Part shown: positions 1-8,821 of the stretch, one piece after another
Layout: the number at the start of each line of letters is the position of its first letter
Numbering within the stretch: position 1 is the first letter of the stretch
Assembly: GCA_944325695.1 (NCBI GenBank)
Contig: CALVBA010000010.1
Location: forward strand, 1 to 40,073
Length of the DNA: 40,073 nucleotides
Direction: 5' to 3'
Origin: an uncultured Anaeroplasmataceae bacterium
Lineage (GTDB): Bacteria > Bacillota_I > Bacilli_A > Acholeplasmatales > Anaeroplasmataceae
Notes under the pieces: generated by a model
Databases searched by the model: none
Seen by the model: only the letters and a program-made list of their open reading frames with translations
Told to the model about the DNA's origin: nothing
Translations under genes and position numbers: made by a program

Positions 1-85
1 TGGTGCCACTGGCCGGACTCGAACCGGCATGAATTTCTTCGCGTGATTTTGAGTCACGTGCGTATACCAATTTCGCCACAGTGGC
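1..85 (-). tRNA. tRNA-Leu (anticodon CAA)
   Basis: On the minus strand the sequence folds as a class II tRNA. The acceptor GCCACTG pairs with CAGTGGC, followed by discriminator A and an encoded CCA at 1-3. The anticodon stem CGTGA/TCACG closes the loop CTCAAAA, which gives anticodon CAA for UUG codons. The long variable arm is typical of leucine tRNAs, and the T arm GCCGG-TTCGAGT-CCGGC is intact. The CCA end coincides with the window edge, so further tRNAs may follow outside it. Confidence 0.96.
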
Positions 86-88
86 ATA

Positions 89-124
89 GACAAAACTATT
101 TTATAAGAAAAAAATAGATTTGTC
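89..124 (-). other. Imperfect hairpin between argS and tRNA-Leu
   Basis: GACAAA plus CTATTTT (89-102) pairs with AAAATAG plus TTTGTC (111-124), with one A/A mismatch. It lies between the argS stop and the 5' end of tRNA-Leu. No T-run follows the 3' arm on the minus strand, so it is not a textbook terminator. It could be a processing hairpin if argS and the tRNA share a transcript. Confidence 0.4.
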
Positions 125-136
125 AATAATTCTTTA

Positions 137-1837
137 TTACATTCTATCAAGATATTCGATACCCAATAAACGCATTCCTTCATTTAATATTGTTCTAACA
201 CAGCTAGCTAATGCAAAATTAGTATTTCTAATTTGTTCATCTTCAACATTAATACGTTCAATAGCATAGAATTTATTAAATAATTGGGCTAATGACAATA
301 AGTATTTAGCAATAATACTAGTTAAACGTTCAACACAAGCACGTTCAACAACCGCTCCAAATTGACTAATAGATTTAACTAATTCAAAATAATGATCTTT
401 TAACATAATTTCTTTGTTCATGTTATTTACATCAAAAGTTTGTCCATTGATAATTGAAGCAATTCTTACACTTGAATATTGTAAATAAGGTCCAGTTTGT
501 CCTTCAAATTTTACCATTTGATTTAAATCAAATTCAACATCTAAAGTTCGATGATTTTTTAAATCATTAAATACAACCGCACCAACTCCTACTTTTCGAG
601 CGATATCTTCTTTATTTTCAAGAGTTGGATTTTTTGATTCAATAGCTTCATATGCAATTTTAATTGCTTGTTCTAAAACATCATACAATTTTACAACATT
701 TCCAGTACGCGTTGACATTTTTTTACCATTTTGTAAAACTAAACCGAAATTAACATGTGAAATACGATTTCCATAATCATATCCCATTAATGTTAATACG
801 CTTTTTAATTGTTCAAAATGAAGGCGTTGTTCATTTCCTACAACATATAATGCTAAATCAAAATTATAATCTTTCATACGATCGAAAATTGCCGCTAAAT
901 CACGTGTAATATATAAAGACCCACCATCAGCACGCTTAATTAATGCCGGAACTTTATCCTCACCTAAATCAACGATCATTGCCCCATTATCTTCTTTTAA
1001 CAAGTGCTTAGCTTCAAGTTCAGCAACAACTGCATCCATCTTATCATTATAATATGCTTCTCCACGGTATGAATCAAAGCTAATATTTAATAAATCATAA
1101 ATTTGTTTTGATTCTTTTAATGATTCTTCGCGAATCCATTTCCATAAAGATAAGTATTTTTCATCACCTAATTCCACTTGACGGAAGGCATAACGAGCTT
1201 TATCATCTAATGATGGATCTAATTTTGATTCATTTGTAAAACGTACATATAGCTTTGTTAATTCATTAATTGGATCTTTATCGATTATATCTTTATCTCC
1301 CCATAACTCATAGGCTACAATCATTTTTCCAAATTGTGTACCCCAATCTCCAAGATAGTTAATTCCAACTGTTTTATAGCCACATTTTTCATGAATTAAC
1401 TTTAATGAATTTCCAATCATCGTACTTCTTAAGTGTCCAATAGAAAAGCTTTTAGCGATATTTGGTGAAGAATAATCTAAAACACATGTTTTCCCTTCGC
1501 CAAAATGACGGTTCCCATAATTACTTCCTTGGCTTACAACTTCTTTAATAATCTGTTCACTTAATAATTGTTTATTTAATAAAATATTAACAAACCCACC
1601 TGTAGGATTAATCATTTCAACTTCTTTAATATTATTTTTAATTATTTCAACTACTTCATTAACACATTCTGGTAATGGTTTTTTTAATGCTTTAACAGCG
1701 GCGAAAACCGGTACAGAAATATCACCTAATCCTTGTTTTTTTGGTTCTTCAACTGCAATACTTAATTCTAAATTATATTCCTTTAAGTAATATTCTTCTA
1801 ATAATACTTTAATTTTACCTTTAATTTGTTCAATCAT
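137..1837 (-). CDS. argS: Arginyl-tRNA synthetase
   Basis: Class I aminoacyl-tRNA synthetase that charges tRNA-Arg in the cytosol. At 566 aa it has the usual length. The N-terminal Add1-type region is followed by the HIGH signature in the form SIGH (FSIGHLRST, about residue 130) and the KMSK loop as KKMSTRTGN (about residue 370). The C-terminus LLGIEYLDRM is typical of the family (LLGI..P.RM). The ATG at 1837 is preceded by AAAGGTGAT at good spacing. A terminator separates it from the gene upstream, while the tRNA-Leu lies 52 bp downstream on the same strand. A housekeeping gene with nothing unusual apart from the SIGH variant, which is common in ArgS. Confidence 0.97.
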   Translation of the reverse strand: MIEQIKGKIKVLLEEYYLKEYNLELSIAVEEPKKQGLGDISVPVFAAVKALKKPLPECVNEVVEIIKNNIKEVEMINPTGGFVNILLNKQLLSEQIIKEVVSQGSNYGNRHFGEGKTCVLDYSSPNIAKSFSIGHLRSTMIGNSLKLIHEKCGYKTVGINYLGDWGTQFGKMIVAYELWGDKDIIDKDPINELTKLYVRFTNESKLDPSLDDKARYAFRQVELGDEKYLSLWKWIREESLKESKQIYDLLNISFDSYRGEAYYNDKMDAVVAELEAKHLLKEDNGAMIVDLGEDKVPALIKRADGGSLYITRDLAAIFDRMKDYNFDLALYVVGNEQRLHFEQLKSVLTLMGYDYGNRISHVNFGLVLQNGKKMSTRTGNVVKLYDVLEQAIKIAYEAIESKNPTLENKEDIARKVGVGAVVFNDLKNHRTLDVEFDLNQMVKFEGQTGPYLQYSSVRIASIINGQTFDVNNMNKEIMLKDHYFELVKSISQFGAVVERACVERLTSIIAKYLLSLAQLFNKFYAIERINVEDEQIRNTNFALASCVRTILNEGMRLLGIEYLDRM

Positions 1838-1860
1838 CTTATCACCTTTACTTTTTATAT

Positions 1861-1894
1861 TTTAAAAAAGGAAAAGGACTATTAATAAGTCCTT
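1861..1894 (-). terminator. Intrinsic terminator after the 210-aa membrane protein gene
   Basis: AAGGACT (1874-1880) pairs with AGTCCTT (1888-1894). On the minus strand the stem is followed by TTCCTTTTTT. It separates the membrane protein gene from argS. Confidence 0.75.
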
Positions 1895-1897
1895 GTT

Positions 1898-2530
1898 CTA
1901 AACAATTGGTTTTTCTTCAATATTGATACTAAAAGCCTGTAATGTTAAGCTTAAAACAGTATATCCATCTGTTAATTGATCTTCATCATTATAATAATCT
2001 GCAAAAGAGAAAACACATTCATTGTTTTTAAATACTAATATTCCTGGAGCTTGTAAAAAAGCTTTAGCTGTAACTCCTTTAATATTAATTTCATTAGCTA
2101 GTTTTCCAACTGTAGAATCTTCAATTTTAGTTACAGTATTCCCATCATCGTCAACCGATGCTGAATAATTTGTTGAATCTAAAAAGTATAGTGTTTCAAT
2201 TTCAAAATATTCTGTATATTGCATAATAGCCGATAAATTACTTACTGTTTCACTACTTGAAGCTGATCCATATAATAAAAATATATATTTTCCTTGTTCA
2301 GCACTTTCTACTTGTTTCTTTAATTGTTTGACATTAACTTCTTCTAAATTGTGATCTACTTCTAAAATATTTGATCCACTATCGTCAATAAATGCATTAT
2401 ATAAACGTTCTTTTTTAGTTGGTTGAACTGTTATAATTCCCACTACTAAAATAACTGCAAAAAAAGCAATTAGTAATCCTAATGGTTTAGTAAATTGGAA
2501 CTTTGTTTTTCGGTATGATTTTCTTGCCAT
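1898..2530 (-). CDS. Membrane-anchored thioredoxin-like protein lacking CxxC
   Basis: A 210-aa protein with a basic N-terminus (MARKSYRKTK) and one membrane segment at about residues 17-35, so the rest is probably outside the membrane. The soluble part has a thioredoxin-fold look. KYIFLLYGSASSSE sits where a beta strand and redox loop would be, IETLYFLDSTNY looks like the next strand, and APGILVFKNNECVF resembles the cis-proline strand. The expected CxxC position reads SASS, so it cannot act as a normal disulfide oxidoreductase. The start is supported by AGGAAGG ahead of the ATG and by a promoter at 2581-2609. The thioredoxin assignment comes from pattern alone. The gene itself is secure; its function is unknown. 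Confidence 0.8.
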   Translation of the reverse strand: MARKSYRKTKFQFTKPLGLLIAFFAVILVVGIITVQPTKKERLYNAFIDDSGSNILEVDHNLEEVNVKQLKKQVESAEQGKYIFLLYGSASSSETVSNLSAIMQYTEYFEIETLYFLDSTNYSASVDDDGNTVTKIEDSTVGKLANEINIKGVTAKAFLQAPGILVFKNNECVFSFADYYNDEDQLTDGYTVLSLTLQAFSINIEEKPIV

Positions 2531-2580
2531 TTGATAGTCCTTCCTAAAATAATATCTTGATATTTTTTGCTTACTCTTTT

Positions 2581-2609
2581 ATTATACCATTTCATAGGAA
2601 TATAATCAA
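2581..2609 (-). promoter_or_regulatory. Sigma-A promoter for the 210-aa membrane protein
   Basis: On the minus strand TTGATT (2604-2609) lies 17 nt from a perfect TATAAT (2581-2586), about 50 bp ahead of the ATG at 2530. Confidence 0.75.
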
Positions 2610-2642
2610 TGAAAAAATTTTAATTTTTAATTTTTATCTCAT

Positions 2643-2671
2643 TTGGTGTAACCGCTTTATTATGTTATAAT
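2643..2671 (+). promoter_or_regulatory. Sigma-A promoter for glgA-glgC
   Basis: TTGGTG (2643-2648), 17-nt spacer, perfect TATAAT (2666-2671). Transcription would start near 2678, giving a very short leader that begins almost at the ribosome site GAGAGG (2681-2686). Confidence 0.75.
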
Positions 2672-2694
2672 AAAAATATAGAGAGGTGATAAAA

Positions 2695-4098
2695 ATGAAT
2701 ATTTTAATGGTTGCAAGCGAGTGTTATCCGTTTGCCAAAACGGGAGGATTAGCTGATGTTATTTCGGCATTACCAAAAGCTTTAAAAACACAAAATGTTA
2801 ATGTTTCTGTAGTACTACCACTTTATAAGACAATTAAACAAAATTATAAAACAACATTTATGGCATATGATTATGTTGATTTAGGTTTTAAACATGTTTA
2901 TGTTGGATTACATCATTTAAAACAAAATGATATTGACTACTACTTTATTGACAACGAAGAATATTTTAATTTAGATAATTTATATGGTTATGTAAATGAT
3001 GGGGAAAGATTTACTTATTTCAATTTTGCCATTTTAAAAATCTTACCTAAAATAAGTAACGAAATTGATATTATTCATTTAAATGACTGGCAAACTGGTC
3101 TAATTCCTTATTTACTAAAAACTAAATATACTAATCTTAATATTAAAACTATTTTTAGTATTCACAATATTCAATATCAAGGGATTTTCCCAAAATCATT
3201 AAGTTTCATTATGGATTGTCCTTATAGTGATGTTTTAGAATTTGATAATAATATCAACTTCATGAAAACAGCAATTATGTCAAGTGACATTATTACTACG
3301 GTAAGTCCTACATATAAAGAAGAGGTTTTAACCGATTATTACGGATATCGTCTAAATAATGTTTTAAAATATCGTTATGATGATTTTTATGGTATTTTAA
3401 ATGGCATTGATGATATTATCTATAATCCTAAAACTGATTCATTAATCGCCAAAAATTATAGTGACAAAGCCTTTATTAAAGCACGACAATTTAATAAAAA
3501 TAATCTTCAAGAGTATTTTAATTTAGAAAAAAATAACAATATCTTATTTGGATTAGTTAGCCGATTAGTCGATCAAAAAGGAATTGACATCTTAAAAGAT
3601 GCCATTTTAGAAGTTATAGCATATAGCGATGCCCAATTTATTTTTGTGGGAAATGGTAATTCTAATTACGAAAATTTCTTTAGATATCTTCACGAACAAT
3701 ATCCAAGTCGTGTGGCATGCTATATCGGATATAATGAAGAAATTGCTCAAAAAGTTTATTCAAGTTGTGATGTCTTTTTAATGCCATCCAAATTTGAGCC
3801 TTGTGGATTGAGTCAATTAATCGCAATGCGTTATGGGACTTTACCATTAGTTAGGGAAACTGGAGGTCTAAAAGATACTGTTATCCCATATAATAAATAT
3901 ACAAACAAGGGGACTGGTTTTAGCTTTAGAAACTATGATGCTTATGACCTAAAAGAATGTATGTTTAAACCAATATTACTATATAAAGAAAAAAATATTT
4001 GGAAAAATCTTGTTCAACAAGCAATGAAACAAGACTTCTCTTGGAATGCATCTTCTAAAGAATACATAAAACTATATAAAAAATTGTTAAGTAAATAA
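2695..4098 (+). CDS. glgA: Glycogen synthase (ADP-glucose type)
   Basis: GT5-family starch/glycogen synthase that extends alpha-1,4-glucan using ADP-glucose. The N-terminal KTGGLADV motif binds the ADP-glucose phosphate. The C-terminal Rossmann half has [17 protein letters not shown] followed by [10 protein letters not shown], both family signatures. I place the start at the ATG at 2695 (467 aa, usual length) because GAGAGG at 2681-2686 is correctly spaced for it. A GTG three codons upstream lies inside that ribosome site. glgC follows 16 bp downstream in the same operon. No branching enzyme (glgB), glgD or phosphorylase (glgP) gene is in the window, so those must be elsewhere or absent. Confidence 0.96.
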   Translation: MNILMVASECYPFAKTGGLADVISALPKALKTQNVNVSVVLPLYKTIKQNYKTTFMAYDYVDLGFKHVYVGLHHLKQNDIDYYFIDNEEYFNLDNLYGYVNDGERFTYFNFAILKILPKISNEIDIIHLNDWQTGLIPYLLKTKYTNLNIKTIFSIHNIQYQGIFPKSLSFIMDCPYSDVLEFDNNINFMKTAIMSSDIITTVSPTYKEEVLTDYYGYRLNNVLKYRYDDFYGILNGIDDIIYNPKTDSLIAKNYSDKAFIKARQFNKNNLQEYFNLEKNNNILFGLVSRLVDQKGIDILKDAILEVIAYSDAQFIFVGNGNSNYENFFRYLHEQYPSRVACYIGYNEEIAQKVYSSCDVFLMPSKFEPCGLSQLIAMRYGTLPLVRETGGLKDTVIPYNKYTNKGTGFSFRNYDAYDLKECMFKPILLYKEKNIWKNLVQQAMKQDFSWNASSKEYIKLYKKLLSK

Positions 4099-4114
4099 TT
4101 TAGGAGGATTTAAA

Positions 4115-5350
4115 ATGGATACTTTAGCTTTAATTCTAGCCGGAGGTCGCGGAACACGCTTAGACATTTTATCAGAAAAAAGATCAAAACCAGCTGTTCC
4201 ATTTGCAGGTAAATTTCGCATTATCGACTTCACATTAAGTAATTGCTGTAATTCCCAGATTTATAAAATTGGAATTTTAACGCAATATCTACCACTTTCG
4301 CTTAATGAACATATTGGTGTTGGTAAACCATGGGATTTAGATCGTCGTGATTCATCGGTTACACTTCTTCAACCACATAACTTTTGGTATGAAGGAACAG
4401 CTGATGCTGTTAAGAAAAATATTGAATTCATTAAACGTAATAATCCCAAAAATGTCTTAATTCTTTCTGGAGATCACATTTATAAAATGGATTACCGAAA
4501 AGTTATTGAGCAACATGAAAAGACAAATGCCGATTTGACAATTTGTGCTAAAATTGTTCCAATTGAAGAAGCAAATCGATTTGGAATTTTAGAAACTGAC
4601 GAAAATTTAAAAATAAAAAAATTTGTTGAAAAACCAAAAAATCCAAAATCAAACAAAGCTTCGATGGGAATTTATGTTTTTAAAACTGATGTTTTAATTG
4701 AATCACTTTTAAAACATAATGAAAAAGAATTAGACTTTGGAATGCACATTATTCCTCAATTAATTAGTGAGAAAAATGTTTATGCTTATGAATTTTATGA
4801 TTACTGGAAAGATGTAGGAACATACGATTCATATATGGAAACAAATATTGAGCTTGCCAATTGTAAAAACGCTAATTCTTCTTTAAATTTATATGATCAA
4901 TCTTGGAAAATATATACTAAAAGTGAAGACTTACCACCAGTACAATTTGGTTGCTGTTGTGAAGTAGAAAACTCATTAATTTCTAATGGATCCATTATTA
5001 AAGGGGAAGTTATCGATTCTGTTTTAAGTCCTGGTGTTGTAGTGGAAGATGGCGCTGTAATTAAGCATTCTGTTATCTTAAACAACGTTTATATCGGTAA
5101 AAATTGTCGCATTGAAAATGCTATTATCGATAAAGATGTAAATATCGGTGAACATTCAATTATTGGTTGTGGTGATGATTATACTCCAAACCTTGACAAC
5201 CCTAAAGTGCTATCAAGCGGTATTAATGTCATCGGAAAAGGGGTTGTGATTAAACCAGGTACTGTTATTGAACGTAATGTTAGAATATTTTCTCACGCTT
5301 CTGATCAAAATATCCCATTACATGTTCCATCAAGTCAAACAATTAAATAA
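4115..5350 (+). CDS. glgC: Glucose-1-phosphate adenylyltransferase
   Basis: Makes ADP-glucose from glucose-1-phosphate and ATP, the committed step of glycogen synthesis. The 411-aa protein has the nucleotide-binding GGRGTRL and KPAVPF near the N-terminus, YEGTADAV, the catalytic [14 protein letters not shown], and [13 protein letters not shown]-terminal left-handed beta-helix with hexapeptide-like repeats covers about residues 290-400. The intact GGRGTRL and GDHIYKMDY motifs favour catalytic GlgC over its degenerate partner GlgD. It is cotranscribed with glgA, has AGGAGG before the ATG, and ends at a strong two-tier terminator. Confidence 0.95.
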   Translation: MDTLALILAGGRGTRLDILSEKRSKPAVPFAGKFRIIDFTLSNCCNSQIYKIGILTQYLPLSLNEHIGVGKPWDLDRRDSSVTLLQPHNFWYEGTADAVKKNIEFIKRNNPKNVLILSGDHIYKMDYRKVIEQHEKTNADLTICAKIVPIEEANRFGILETDENLKIKKFVEKPKNPKSNKASMGIYVFKTDVLIESLLKHNEKELDFGMHIIPQLISEKNVYAYEFYDYWKDVGTYDSYMETNIELANCKNANSSLNLYDQSWKIYTKSEDLPPVQFGCCCEVENSLISNGSIIKGEVIDSVLSPGVVVEDGAVIKHSVILNNVYIGKNCRIENAIIDKDVNIGEHSIIGCGDDYTPNLDNPKVLSSGINVIGKGVVIKPGTVIERNVRIFSHASDQNIPLHVPSSQTIK

Positions 5351-5352
5351 AA

Positions 5353-5400
5353 AAAAGACTATTTAAAACTAACATATTTTGTTAGTTTTTTTAGTCTTTT
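5353..5400. terminator. Nested bidirectional terminator between glgC and degV
   Basis: The inner stem AAAACTAACA (5365-5374) pairs with TGTTAGTTTT (5380-5389) and is followed by a T-run. An outer pair AAAAGACT (5353-5360) with AGTCTTTT (5393-5400) encloses it. A/T tails on both sides let it serve the convergent glgC and degV transcripts. Confidence 0.85.
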
Positions 5401-5404
5401 ACAA

Positions 5405-6283
5405 TTATCTTTCTTTTCCAAAGAAGAATAATGCTAGTGTCCCTGGGCCAGAATGACTTCCGATTACTGGACCAACATAATTAATTATAGAAACTTCTAC
5501 ATTTAGTTTTTCTTTTAATAGTTTTTCCAAAAACAAAGCATCTTCCAAACAATCACCGTGTGAAATAAAAACAGTGTTTCCATAACTTGCATCAAATGTC
5601 TCTTTCATTTTTTCAACTAGACGAATGATTGATTTTTTACGTCCAATTACTTTATAACGAGCAATTAACTTTCCTTCATCATTGACATGTAATACTGGAT
5701 TAATACGTAAATTTTTAGCAATAAATGCTGATGTTGCTGAAATACGTCCACCACGTCTTAAATTTTCAATATCTGATACTGTAAACCATGAACAAACATG
5801 TGGTTTGATTTGTTCAACTTTTTCATATACTTCTTCTATTGATTTATCTTGTTTTTTTAAATTACAAGCATAATCAACCAATAAACCTTGACCTAATGAA
5901 GCCAAAAGAGAGTCTATAGCATAAATTTTACGATTTGGATATAGTCCGCGTAATTCTTCAAATGCTAAACGCATTGAATTAAAAGTACCACTTAATCCAG
6001 ATGAAAAACCTATTCCTAAAATATCATATTCTTGTTCTAAATACTTTTTACAAACATCCATATAATCTAAGATATTTGTTTGACTCGTTTTCCCAATATC
6101 ACCATTACGCAATAATTCATAAAAATCATGTGTCTTGATTTCTCTTTCATCAAGATAATTAAAATATTCTTTATCTTGATTAACCAATCTTACTTTAAGC
6201 GGAATGACAACTAAATTATTATCGTCGGCATACCATTGAGGTAAATCTGAACTTGAATCTGTTAAAATAATATATTTCTTCAT
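5405..6283 (-). CDS. DegV-family fatty-acid-binding protein
   Basis: DegV domain protein of 292 aa. These cytosolic two-domain proteins bind a fatty acid and in some Firmicutes act as FakB-type partners of the FakA fatty acid kinase. The N-terminal ILTDSSSDLP is the family signature, GKTSQTN follows near residue 75, and GFSSGLSGTF plus the C-terminal ISHGD and HSGPGTLALFFFG regions are typical. I chose the ATG at 6283 because GGAGG sits 7-8 nt ahead of it. A TTG two codons further upstream abuts the ribosome site and is unlikely to be used. It has its own promoter at 6421-6449 with a leader of about 130 nt. No fakA gene is in view. Confidence 0.92.
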   Translation of the reverse strand: MKKYIILTDSSSDLPQWYADDNNLVVIPLKVRLVNQDKEYFNYLDEREIKTHDFYELLRNGDIGKTSQTNILDYMDVCKKYLEQEYDILGIGFSSGLSGTFNSMRLAFEELRGLYPNRKIYAIDSLLASLGQGLLVDYACNLKKQDKSIEEVYEKVEQIKPHVCSWFTVSDIENLRRGGRISATSAFIAKNLRINPVLHVNDEGKLIARYKVIGRKKSIIRLVEKMKETFDASYGNTVFISHGDCLEDALFLEKLLKEKLNVEVSIINYVGPVIGSHSGPGTLALFFFGKER

Positions 6284-6420
6284 AAACAACCTCCGTTATA
6301 TCTTCTAATAAAATAAACGAAAATAAAACTAAGATAATTTTCTATCTTCAATGTATTAATTAACTGTCTATTTTATTATTTTAATAACCAATTTAGAACT
6401 TATTATGCATATCTACTTCA

Positions 6421-6449
6421 TTATAGCTTAAATATTATTTTTATGCAAG
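6421..6449 (-). promoter_or_regulatory. Sigma-A promoter for degV
   Basis: TTGCAT (6444-6449), 17-nt spacer, perfect TATAAT (6421-6426) on the minus strand. The start would be near 6414, leaving a leader of about 130 nt that contains a small hairpin (AAGATA/TATCTT near 6335-6350). I recognise no riboswitch in that leader. Confidence 0.7.
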
Positions 6450-6473
6450 ATAATTTACTTTTAACATCAAAAG

Positions 6474-6504
6474 AAAAAGGATTACACTTTAGTAATCCTT
6501 TTAT
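6474..6504 (-). terminator. Intrinsic terminator after nfo
   Basis: AAAAGGATTAC (6476-6486) pairs with GTAATCCTTTT (6493-6503) around a six-base loop, and the minus-strand 3' arm runs into TTTTCTTTT. Confidence 0.85.
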
Positions 6505-6523
6505 TTGGTATTTAATAAGATTA

Positions 6524-7384
6524 TTATTTCTTAAATATTTTACTTCTTATCATCGCTATTTCGTCTTTATATGGAGCTACACCATCAATATATGGAGTTT
6601 CTAAAATTTTAGGAATATTTTTAAATCTTTCATCATAACAAATTTTAATCAAAGTATCAAAGCCAATATTTCCCATACCTAAATTTTCATGACGATCTTT
6701 TTTAGCTCCACAAACATTTTTAGAATCATTTAAATGAATAACCTTGATTTGTTCTAAACCAATTAATTGATCAAATTTTGTTATTACTTCTTCATAATTA
6801 TTAACCAAATCATATCCCGAGTCGTTTACATGACACGTATCAAAACAAACCCCGATTCGATCTTTATTATCGATTAAATCAATAATTTGTTTTACTTCTT
6901 CGAAAGTTTTTCCAATTTCACTTCCTTTTCCAGCCATTGTTTCAATACAAATCCTAACATCAACATCTTTAGTATTTTCAATAATTTTATTAAGCACGAA
7001 AGCTGTATTTTTAATCGCTTCATTTAATGATAATTTCAACGCATTACCTGGATGAACTACCATATTATATGAACCCATTTTAGCAGTCCTTAAAACCTCA
7101 TTTGTTAAAAAAGAAATAGCAAATTGACGTTTTTCTTCATCTTCTGTACTCAAATTAACAATATAAGGAGCGTGGACAATAATATTAGAAGGTAAAATAT
7201 TATTTTCCTCAATAAGTTTAAGAGCTTCTGCTATTTTTAAATCCTCAATACTTTTACGAATTGTATTTTGCGGAGCACCTGTATAAACCATAAAACTATT
7301 TGCATTATAAGATAAAGCTTCTAAAACACTACCTAAATACATATCTTTTCCTTTTAAAGATACATGACTACCGATATATAACAT
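6524..7384 (-). CDS. nfo: Endonuclease IV (AP endonuclease)
   Basis: Zinc-dependent AP endonuclease of base-excision repair, a TIM-barrel enzyme that cuts 5' of abasic sites. At 286 aa it has family length. Metal-ligand motifs are visible in order: SHVS near the start, VHAPYIVNLS, MVVHPGN, CIETMAGKG, GVCFDTCHVNDSGYD, KVIHLNDSKN with DRHENLGMGNIG, and the final LETPY. Its ATG overlaps the stop of the helicase gene by one base (TAATG), so translation is probably coupled. The nfo-cshB-ispH neighbourhood matches Bacillus subtilis yqfS-yqfR-yqfP. Confidence 0.96.
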   Translation of the reverse strand: MLYIGSHVSLKGKDMYLGSVLEALSYNANSFMVYTGAPQNTIRKSIEDLKIAEALKLIEENNILPSNIIVHAPYIVNLSTEDEEKRQFAISFLTNEVLRTAKMGSYNMVVHPGNALKLSLNEAIKNTAFVLNKIIENTKDVDVRICIETMAGKGSEIGKTFEEVKQIIDLIDNKDRIGVCFDTCHVNDSGYDLVNNYEEVITKFDQLIGLEQIKVIHLNDSKNVCGAKKDRHENLGMGNIGFDTLIKICYDERFKNIPKILETPYIDGVAPYKDEIAMIRSKIFKK

Positions 7385-8700
7385 TATTTATACCATCTTT
7401 TCTTTGTTTTACGATTTTTTTCAATTAATGTTTTAGTAATTTCTTTTTGTTTTTCTTTCATTTTTTTCTTGTATCCAGGTGTAACTTTTTTAGGTTTTTT
7501 AACAAGTTTTATTGCTTTACGTTCTTCTTCTTTTAATGGTCGAACACGTTTTTCACGTAAATTACGACCTTTATAATCAACTAATTCCTGATTTTTGATA
7601 TCTTTATAAATAAAATTAATCTTTTTATCTTCTAATGAATTTAAATAACTATCATCTTTTAAATCATATAACGAAATACAAACTCCATCTAAATTCATTC
7701 TTCCTGTACGTCCGCTTCGATGAATATAAAATTCACTATCTTTTGGCAATTCAAAATTAATTACGTGTGAAACCCCTTGAATATCAATTCCACGAGCAGC
7801 AATATCAGAACATACCACATATTGATATTTAAGTGCTTCTATGTCGCGTAACACACGACGTCTTTCTCTTGCATCCAAATCACCAGATAATTCTGCTGCA
7901 AGATAATTTTCTTTCTTTAAAAAGTTAGCCACTTCTTTAACTGTTTGTTTGGTATTACAAAAAATTAACGCTAAATACGGATGAAATGATTTTAGAAGAT
8001 TATTTAATAAGACATATTTATCACGTTCTTTTACAGGGATTAAGATATGCTCAATTTTTAGCGTATCTAAATCTTCTTCAACTTTTATATAATCGTGTAA
8101 TTCAATATATTTACGTAAAAACGGTTCAATTTGTTGGTTTATAGTTGCACTAAAAAACATCATTTTAGCTTGTTGAAACTTAAAAGCAATGTAATCTAAT
8201 TCATCGATAAATCCAGCATCACATGTCATATCTACTTCATCAACAACAAAATATTTAGCATTATGAATTTTTAAAATGTTTTCATCAACAACTAAATCTT
8301 TAATTTTCCCTGGTGTACCGATGATAATTTGTGGCTGTGATTTTGTTAGGCGCTCAATCTCACGTTTGCGATCTGTTCCCCCTACATAACATCTTATATC
8401 AATTGCTTCACTTGAAAAACTTGCAACATAATTTGCTACTTTTTTGATTTGTAAAGCTAATTCTGTTGTAGGCGCACAAATTACCGCTTGGCATTCTTTT
8501 AAATTAACATCTAAATTATTAAAGATTGGAATTAAAAAAGCTAATGTTTTTCCACTTCCTGTTTTTGATTGAGCAATAATATTTTTATTGCTTGTGATCT
8601 TATCAAAAACTTTTTTTTGAATTAATGTAAAATCTTTAAATTTTAAATCTTTAATTGCTCTATATACATAATCGACAACTTCATATCCGAATAATTCCAT
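7384..8700 (-). CDS. cshB: DEAD-box RNA helicase, CshB-like
   Basis: ATP-dependent RNA helicase of 438 aa. The motifs run in order: Q motif FKDFTLIQ, Walker A AQSKTGSGKT, PTTELALQ, IGTPGKI, Walker B as VDEVD (not DEAD), SAT (FFSATI), then IFCNTKQT, DIAARGIDI and HRSGRTGR in the second RecA domain. A very lysine- and arginine-rich tail of about 60 residues (KLVKKPKKVTPGYKKK onwards) probably binds RNA. CshB works in cold-adapted RNA metabolism in Bacillus, and the nfo neighbour supports the CshB assignment. It is transcribed from the promoter at 8726-8754, and its ATG is preceded by AAAGGATG. Confidence 0.93.
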   Translation of the reverse strand: MELFGYEVVDYVYRAIKDLKFKDFTLIQKKVFDKITSNKNIIAQSKTGSGKTLAFLIPIFNNLDVNLKECQAVICAPTTELALQIKKVANYVASFSSEAIDIRCYVGGTDRKREIERLTKSQPQIIIGTPGKIKDLVVDENILKIHNAKYFVVDEVDMTCDAGFIDELDYIAFKFQQAKMMFFSATINQQIEPFLRKYIELHDYIKVEEDLDTLKIEHILIPVKERDKYVLLNNLLKSFHPYLALIFCNTKQTVKEVANFLKKENYLAAELSGDLDARERRRVLRDIEALKYQYVVCSDIAARGIDIQGVSHVINFELPKDSEFYIHRSGRTGRMNLDGVCISLYDLKDDSYLNSLEDKKINFIYKDIKNQELVDYKGRNLREKRVRPLKEEERKAIKLVKKPKKVTPGYKKKMKEKQKEITKTLIEKNRKTKKRWYK

Positions 8701-8725
8701 TTATATCATCCTTTCTATCCAATTA

Positions 8726-8754
8726 ATTATATCTAATAGTGCTATTTTTTTCAA
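8726..8754 (-). promoter_or_regulatory. Sigma-A promoter for cshB-nfo
   Basis: TTGAAA (8749-8754), 17-nt spacer, perfect TATAAT (8726-8731) on the minus strand, about 25 bp ahead of the helicase ATG. Confidence 0.8.
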
Positions 8755-8771
8755 ATGTTTTATTCATAAGA

Positions 8772-8800
8772 TTCGCTTTTTTTGTAAAATATGATACAAT
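8772..8800 (+). promoter_or_regulatory. Promoter for ispH (extended -10)
   Basis: TTCGCT (8772-8777), 17-nt spacer, TACAAT (8795-8800) with TG one base upstream (8792-8793), i.e. an extended -10. The ispH ribosome site AAAGGATG begins about 8 bp after the expected start. Confidence 0.6.
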
Positions 8801-8821
8801 TTAAGTAAAGGATGTGTTTAA

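Noticed and set aside
4115-5350. GlgD rather than GlgC
   Set aside because: The catalytic GGRGTRL, KP and GDHIYKMDY motifs are intact, which favours the active subunit.
6284-6420. Riboswitch in the long degV leader
   Set aside because: Only a weak six-base hairpin is seen and no known riboswitch core is recognised.
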